Assembly: GCF_030867095.1 (NCBI RefSeq)
Contig: NC_081827.1
Span: 24,061,001-24,125,000, forward strand
Direction: 5' to 3'
DNA: 64,000 nucleotides
Origin: Alligator mississippiensis
Lineage: Eukaryota > Chordata > Crocodylia > Alligatoridae
This document shows positions 50,201 to 59,200 of this stretch, piece after piece (position 1 is the first letter of the stretch; every line of letters starts with the position of its first letter). The position numbers and the translations under genes are program-made. The notes beneath the pieces are model-generated. The model made no database searches, was not told the origin of the DNA, and saw only the letters and a list, made by a program, of their open reading frames with translations.

Positions 50201-53200
50201 TTTGTTCCTGGTTGTGCCAGACTCCCTGTGTTACTGTGAAAAATTGTTTTTACCTCCCTGTCTCTGGTATGTATTCTGGAAAATGAATACAACAGTCATT
50301 CCCTACTGAGTAGAAGTATTGACGAGATTAACTTATTATTATGCAGAAGTTGTTTTAAAGATATTGGGTGAGAGTGCAAAGTACAATTATTTATTTTGTG
50401 TTATACATAACTTTTAGCTGGCATCTGACTTGCCATTTGTCTTGTACGTGGGCAACTGTGTGTTACATAGTTCCTTTTAGTTCTTCTACTTCTCAGTTTG
50501 GTTTCCAAATGTATTAGCCTATTTCAAGGAAGCATATTTCAGTTTATTTTTCTTGCAGAGTGTGAATATAGAGAAGTTGCAGGGAACATCTATCAACATA
50601 TCTACTGAGGACGGTTTGTTAAAGACCAAGTATCTTTATGCAGAGTCTTCATTTCTGTCTTCAGCAGCTGGTGATATTCTACTGGGAAGTGTTCATGGTA
50701 AGACAGGAAAATCAATACATAGTCTGAAATGTAACAGCTCTGCAGGTATCCAGAGTATTAATTATAACAATGAAAGGACTGCTGTCATTATGCTGTGTCC
50801 CTAAATAAACTAAGGTGCAGCATCTGAACAAAACTGTTCAATGCTAGCAAATACTAAAATAAGATTGTCAAACCTAAGCTAGTTCTTTCTTCCTTTGTTC
50901 CTTTGCTCTAACAGATGTTGTTAGCTGTGTGAGCCTGAAGTCAGGTAGAAAGTAGAGGAGGGGGTGGCACCTTAGAGCCGACCTGATAATAAGTTCTCTC
51001 AGCAGCATCCCCTCCCCTGGCCCTCTTCTTTCTGCTAGTCCACTCACAGCATCTGATGAATCAGGTTGCTGCCAATGAAAGCCTATGCCTCTCTAAACCA
51101 GTTAGTCTAAGGTGCTGCCCTGCCCTTCTGCCTCTGCTGTAAATGATTTTTTGAATGTTTTCTTAAGTAAGCTTGCCATGAAAAGGGAAAAACATGCATC
51201 ATATGAAAGAAACATATACTGCATTTTCTAAGAATATAACTACAATACTTGGCAACTATTGATACTCTGGATCATGGTGTATGCTTAAGAAGTCTTATGT
51301 GGCCATCACACCAAGACCTTCAGTGTGTATACCTAGACAAAAGTATGGAGGAGTGGAGGCTGGCTTAGACTTACTATTATCACTTTAGACGGTTGAGAGA
51401 GTGTCCAAAAGCCAGGCCAAGTCCAGACTTCAGTGCCTTGATGGTTGTAACTTCTCCCAGAGAGCAACAGATTAGAGCTGTTGCTGACTGGTGTGTTTCT
51501 GTCAGGGTGGTGTCACTTAGCTTTTCTCCAGCCAAGGATTCCCCACAGGACGATGGAAGCTAGGGTTTTGAGGTGTTCTATACTTGCTTTACTCTAGAGC
51601 AGTGGTTCTGAACCGTTTTCAGTCGACATACTCCTTGGTCTCAGAGTGAGACTTCACATACTCCCTTTCAATGGGAAATTCATTTTTCAGGCCCTTTGAC
51701 CTCTGTTAGACAATGTATGAAATATATCTCACATACCCCCTGATGAGGCTTCACATACCCCGTGGGGGTACATGTACCCCTGGTTCAGAACCGCTGCTGT
51801 AGAGGTTGCAATATTGTGGTATTTTATAGGAACTATCCCACCACAAGTAGTCCCACCACATTGCCAACTAGCCCTCCAGTCAGATGCAGTTTACAGTCAT
51901 ACATAGGACCAGTAACTTTACAATTTACTATATAATTAAATAGTGGAAATTGTAATGAATAAAGAAAACATCATTAGTAAAACTGCAGTCTGTTTTAAAC
52001 AGCTGCTTTAATTTGTTTTGGAGAATTTGAGTGTTAACCTGCTTAACAAGACTTCTGAGTAGAATTTGGTTATGATGACTTAAAATGTTACTATTTTTAT
52101 TAGAAATGTTTTCTCTGTGTTTGTGTTGGCTCTGTCTACCACCAATACACTTCCAGTTGTGCTTTTCCTGGTCAAATGTCATGTTTTTCCTTCAGGAGTG
52201 AGGATGGCCAGCCTTGGCTTTTTTTCCTGTTAGTGATGCTAGGGATCCCCAGGGTGCTAGGGACTTGCCAGAATTCCCACTGAGTGAGCACCTCCTCTCT
52301 GTGCTTGATGTTTATGGCATTTTGGACAAAGATGAAATAAACTTGAACGTGGGCCAATGTGAGAAATTTTCACTGTAGGTACAAGTTCCATCACTTTAGC
52401 TATATACAGTAAAATAAAAATACTGGCACACTCTACTGACCAGAATTTCCAGTTGACCGGCCAGATGCTGGGGGGGGAAGCTCATATGCGACTGCCACCA
52501 CCCTGCTACCCTGTGCTGCCACTGCTCCACGTGTGGCTGCTGCCCCCACCCACTACTCTGAGCCACTGCTGCTTGGTGTGCGGCCACTGCTTGCATACAT
52601 GTTCAAAAAAGCTTATTTAGGATGTTGCAATGACAAAATGGAACAATAACAGCTATATACTTAAAGGTAAATTGCCATCATGGTCCACGTGCCAAAAGCT
52701 GTTGTAATTTCAATAAGGAACAGCATGACTAGAACTGTATCCAAATGAAACAAATATTTCTTATGTTACTTCATGCTTATTTTCATGTAGCTCTTCTTAA
52801 ACTGGAACACTTAACACTCACTAGATTAACAATGGTTCCTTTCACATATGTTTCTTTAAAAAACAAAAGTAAAACTGTATTCAAATATATTCAGTACTGT
52901 GTGCGCCTTTAGTGAAAAAATTAATTCCCTGTACCTGTGCAGAGCTGTATAAGAGTCTTCATATTTATACAGAATATGTTATAATAAGTGTGTTTAATCT
53001 AATGGTGAGACTAAGGCAAATTTAATTTTAAAATTACATTATTTTAGTAGTAATCTTGCAGGTTGTTAAAAATAGCAGTTCACCTTTTAAATTTAATTCT
53101 TTGCAACTTGTTTATGTTTCTGTTTTCCTTGGCTTGAAAAATGTCCTACACCAATCATTTTCACTTGAATTTTTTTAGACTTCCTGACTTAGTCCAAAGC

Positions 53201-56200
53201 TGCAGTGTTACGAACTTTTTAAAGGAATGTGGAAATATTTGTTAATTAACTGTTTTTTTAAAAATTTCGTACTGAAGGATATGTCTACACTGCCATGAGA
53301 AGGTTTGATTGCTACACACATACATAAAACCAAGCTAACTTTAATCTAATTAGCTCAAGTACCAATAGCTAAGGCAGCACGCACATTAGCACAGAGCTGT
53401 GCAGCAAGCCTGTCAGGGATCCTGGGTAGATGCTTGGCAGCTGAAGCCAAAATTACTCCGCATCAGTGCTGCCAGTACCAAAGTAAATTGGATTATGTCT
53501 AGCTCATGTATGTTTCAACATGCTCCTATCACAGTTATGCTTGCAGGACAGATGTACCTTAAAGTTCACGGCAAAATTAGATAAATACTTTAAATAAAGC
53601 CTTAGGGACAGATCATTTTAACTTGTAATGAATTTCATATTCTGGATCTCTACAGTCAGAACATAGTTGCAGTGTTTGCGTTGCAAATAATTCAGAGGAG
53701 CATTTCATTGTTAATTAAATCTATTGATTCCTTGTAAACAAAGTTTGTGACAAAGTTAGGTAAGAGCTTGGTGCTTCAAAATGCAGTAAAGAGAAAATTC
53801 TCCATATTTCAAAGTTAAAGCACTTCCTCCATTTTATGATTTAAAGTCCTGGTCATGTGATAAGAGGCAGAGTAAAGACTTCAACAAAGTTTGCCTTGTT
53901 CTGAATGTTACTGTGCTAAGGAGCTACTGTGTAGTAGTGTGACTGAGGGAACATATTTGTGGGAGGTGCAGACACAGCTGCTACCGCATCAGCAGCCGAC
54001 TGTATTGCTGCAATTGGCATCATAGGAACCTGGTGCTACCTCATGCATTGGCAGCTGCCTAGGATGCAGATCTGCCCTGCTACATCTCTGCCACTGTACA
54101 TAGCATATTGAATTTAGTGATGCTTAGTTACTTTTTAGTCAAAATGGAGTGAAAATTTATCTTATAATTCTTCACTAAGTCTTTGTATTGCTACGAACAT
54201 TGGACTTTTCATGAAAGCCAGAGCAGACATGCTTCCTTAATGAAGGTAGATACAAAGACTTATTTAAAAAATTATTTTTTTTCTAGTTCGGTTTTTAAAT
54301 TTAAATCTTGACTTTTGTTTGCTTGTTCTTTATTTTATTTCCATTTCTGTGTTATTTTCATTTTCTAGTCACTAACATTTTGTACCTGTTTTTAGTGTCT
54401 TCTCAGTAGAATTTCAGATGTTATAGAGATTTTTAGCTCTTTAAGAAGCTTCACATCTTAAATACTTTTCTTAGTGAAACGTGGCTTACTGACATCCTTT
54501 CCATAAGAATGACACAATCTTAAACACTAAACGGATGAGCACATAGCCTATACTCTATACCCAATACCACTTTCTAACAGGAAATCAAGGTAGAAGAAAT
54601 GGTCCAGTCAAGGTATACTCTTGTTTTAGAAGCTGGAACTTGTGCTCACAAGACTTCTAATTGCTTTAAAAATTCCCTTGCTTGGGTGTTTAAATATGTC
54701 TAGAAAAGCTAAAACCTATCGTAATTTGAGGCTCCTATTTTTGAAAATGTTGGCCTTCATGAATATGAAAATGTTTCCAATTTTAAAAAACTAAGTGCAA
54801 CTCCTTGTTGCTAACAGTGAAACAATTTTGTTTTGAAACTTAGAGAAATCTTTATTGAAAATGCCATTTTAGTTCCAGCAAACATCTATGTATGTATTTT
54901 ATTTAAAGTACATTGGGTAGCCCCTCTGACGTCAGTGGAACTACTCATGTGAGTAAAGTTATATATATGCTAAAAGATTGCACAATCGGGGCCTCAACAT
55001 TATTTTTATTTTTTTACTAGAAACAGATTCCTGGAGGAAAGAGGCTTACAGGGACTGAGCTCAGTTGGACCTTCCAGGCTAATTCTTAGTTAACAGGAAG
55101 GCTACAGGTCAGAGATCCAGTCTTGGCTGCACAGGACTGTACAATTGCACCTAGAGAGTAGTGAAGATAGCAAAGCCTTGTAGGGCTTCACTGAAGGGAT
55201 ATACGTTCAGCTTTGCCATAGCCCTGTAAGATTCAGCCTGATATAAATAAGTGAAAACATGTTATCTTGGCTGAAATGTTTTGCTTTACCTGATGAACTG
55301 ATTTACCCACCCATAGTGCATCAACATGTGGAAAGGCTAAATGGAGCCTTATAATCATTGAACTTGGCACAAATACTTGAAATACAAAGATAAGTGTTAT
55401 ACATTCTTACTGCAGCTTATGGTACTAATGTATGTTAAATGACCATTTAAATATTCTAAGTAAGTATTTTCAGTAGTCTGTTTTTAATGCCTCCAAGTAG
55501 AGACTGTTCAGACAAGTGCCTATACCAGTGATTCCCAACTAGAGTGCTGTGGCCCAGGGTGCCTTGAGATCCTTTCAAGGGTGGGAAAAAGGGCGGCACA
55601 CTAGCAGCAGCGCATGCCACCCAAAACCAGAGCCTGGCTGGCCAGGCTTCCTGCTGCAGCTGCTGCAGCCACTGCAGCCCCAGGAGGCTCCCAGGACCCC
55701 AGGTAAGGCTGCTAGGGCCAGTGCAGTTGCTGGACCCAGCCTCCCCATCTGGGGTAATCTGTCATGCGCTAGATCATATGTGCCATGGGCATTCTCCAGG
55801 GACAAGTAGCAGTGGCACAAGGTGTCACTGCTGCTTGTCCCTGAGGAAATAAACGCTCATGCTCATCTTGACATGCCCATGGATTTCAAATTAGAATCCT
55901 TAGTATTAAAAAATTATCTGATGTGGTCTTTCTGAGTACTTTGCAACAAAAGATTGCTGTTATTTTTCTGTAGTCAAAAAACGAATGAAAACTAACAGCT
56001 GGTATTTTCCGTGGGGTGATGCAAGTCTAATGATGTTGAGAACCAGTGAACTTTACAGTACAAAATCAAAGCTATGAAGGACTGAGATGTGAATTCAGTC
56101 CCTTCTCATGCTCCCCAACATGCCTTCGCCCTTATAGTCCTAAAGGAATCAGGACGTCAGAAGCAGTACAGTACAAAAAAGAAATGGTACTTTTTCACAT

Positions 56201-59200
56201 CCAGCACCCACATCTTGAGGTTGACCTCAAATTGACCTTGACATCGGGCTTGAATTTTAATAGAGGAACAAGGTTATGTATGCAGGAAAATATTCTAATT
56301 ATTGTTCAGAAATTATAGAAAACATTGAAACAGTAAGCCACTGCCATCAGTGATATATTTAGTTTGCCAGAATGTGGTATTTACAATAATCCACCACAGT
56401 ATTTTATCCAATGGGACAGAATAAGGAAACCAGTATTTAAGTATAGTTAAATATCCCCCTGTCCATGTATAGTACATCCAGGCTGAAGAAGGGCTGGTTA
56501 AGCTTTAAAAAAAAAAAAAAAAAAGTTCAGTTAAACATTGTTATTAATGGAACAACTGTATGACTTGGTATGTATAAATCTACTTTTATGGAAATTGCAA
56601 ACCACAGTGCAGAAGGAAATGTGGATCTGATTTAAAACAATTTTATACCATACTGGTGTGCATGAAGTGATATAACTAGCATCTGTCACATGAGCAGCAT
56701 TCCTGATAAAGAATCCAAGAGTGCAGGTAAAACAATTCCAGGAGATAGTGTATGGTCAGTTTTTGAGACTGATGATAACAATGGGAGAAGATGAGAGAGA
56801 AATCTTTAATGTCTATACACCCACAAAAAGTGCTCAAAGAACGGAACTGTTCCAGAAACTAGAATTATACATGGTGCAGAATTATTGTAGATGATTTCAG
56901 CCTTTTTGGGTTAGTGTACTCCTGGCAGCTGGATGCGGAGCAGTATATCTCCAGCAGCCAGATTGGGGGGGGGGGGTGTTGAGGGGGAATGGCACATGGC
57001 CAGATGCCGGTGGGGGGTGGCATGTGGCCGGATGCAGAGCGGCAGTAGCCGCCGCGTGCAACCTTCCCCGCCCCCCCATGTCCGGCCGGCCAGGTGGCTC
57101 CTGCACAAGATGCGTGGCAGTGCTTCATCCCTGCTTGCCTGCACATACCCCCTAGGGCCTTCTCAAGTACCCCTGGGGGTATGTGTACCCCCAGTTGACA
57201 ACCCCTGATGTAACAGAACAAGTCACTGAAGGATGTAGCACTGTCAAGGCGATGGATACATTGGCATTATCCTAAAGGAAATGATTAAAAATGCAGGATT
57301 GATAGATGTATGGGAGAACTCCAGAATAGCAACAAGATTTGACTCCAGGGGGAAGGAGTTCCTCAAGAATAGACTACTCCTGTTATCAGAAGGCCTGGAG
57401 GTGATATGAAAGAATGTAACAGGTTGCAGTGAGTGACCCTTGAGTACTAGACATCAAACTAAAAACAAGCCAGAATAGTCAGAGAGGAAAAGGTGTGGAA
57501 GCTAAACATGAGACTATTAGAAAACGAACAACTGTCCAAGGAATATGTAGTGCTATATAAAACCTGGAAAACCGTGTAGAGATATTTTAAGAATCCCTGG
57601 AATTGGTAGAGAATGATAAAGAAGCCAATAGGAGAGTCCTTCCGCAAAGTAGGACAAAAGGAAGTGCAAAGGAAGAGATGAGAACTGAGACCCCTACGGG
57701 GGGAATTAGAGAAGTGGCAAAAACAAGCAGTACAAGGGGAAGACAAGAAATAAGAGATTGCAGAGAACAAGAGAAGAGTCAACAGATGGTTTAGGAAGAG
57801 GGCAAAAGGGATCTTAACTCGAGCACCATGGACTGAAGAAGGATAAACATGGAGTAAATCGGTCTCAATCAAATTCAAAGAAGCAAGAAAGGAACTGCTG
57901 ACATTGATGAAAATAGAAGGAAAATGAGCAATGAGTCAGAAAAGTGCTGGAAGTGGCACAATCCTACTACAAAGAATTATTTAAAGGTAGGGGGACAGGT
58001 GAAACAAAAGCCCAGTCATTTGCAGAGGAAATTGTGCAAAGAATAGGCGAAGAAGAAAGAGTGGAGATAGAGAGAGAAATCACCCAGAAGGGGTGCATGA
58101 AGCAATGGGAATACTGAAGAGGGTAATCCAGGTTGAGATGGATTACCATGTGAATTTTATGAGAAATTTTGGGGATGTATAGGGAAAGGCCCAGTAAAAC
58201 TATTTAATAGAATGTGGGAGCAGGGTGAAATAGATTAAAGGTTTGTGGAAAGCATTGTAGTCCTCATCTTTAAAAAGTAGAGAGAGAGAAACTAGAAAAT
58301 TGGTGATTAATTATGCTGCTAAATGCAGATTATAAAATCCTCACAGAAGTTTTGGGCTAAAAAATGAGACCGTTTATCAGAGCTGATTCACGAAGACCAG
58401 ACGTGCCATATTATGGAGAAGAATTGCAGATGCATTATGGTTAATAAGGGACACACTGAGGGATATAAAGTGCCTTGGGCCTAGACACCCCCAGCCCACT
58501 GTGCAAGAATGGAGAAGTTCATGGTACACTTTGCACTGTTAGAAGGGATCAAGAAGATATGGGAAAATAGTAAAAGCCTTGAAAGGAATATAAGTGACAG
58601 AATAACAGAAGTGGGGAACCTGACTGAGAGTCAGTCAGCCCAAGTGTGGAAGGGGGTTGTGGAAGCACAGGCAAAGACACAACTTGCAGAAATTGTGTGG
58701 ATAGCAGCGCGAAATGTATTACCTGTACAAGAGAGGTTATGCACCTGGGGATTGCACAGATCAGAAAAGTGCCCAAGGGGAAAACTGTGAGAACATAAGA
58801 GTCAACTTACCATGTGTTCTGGGAGTGCAGATATGCAGAGAAGGTGTGGAAGAGGGTGGGGAGGTTTGCAAAGAAGACCCAGTGGTATAATGTATTGACA
58901 TATATGAGATGGTGATATACAGACTGGACCAAAGAGGACAAATGAGCCGGGAACTGAGACTACTGATAATGTGTGTAAGAGTGGCCATCTGTAAGGTGTG
59001 GAACCTGCTGGAGCGCAAGGGACTATTCTTCACGCCATGAGAATGCATGCAGCTAGCCATGCATGAACTACTATGGTATATTGAAAGGGATGAAGAGGAG
59101 CTGGGAGCATTGAGCATGATGAACAAGTAGAAATTAAAAGACTGGGAAATGCTGTTCTGGGAAAATTCTAAGTGGGAGGAGGAGGAGCAGAGGGAATAAC

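Larger units (their letters stand above)
38016..50558 (+). other. FAM185A: FAM185A intron 3
   Basis: This 12.5-kb intron holds a nested hAT pair and three CR1 copies including one of about 4.9 kb. Nothing is recognisable in 40170-40790, 42310-44100 and 49000-50550. Confidence 0.92.
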
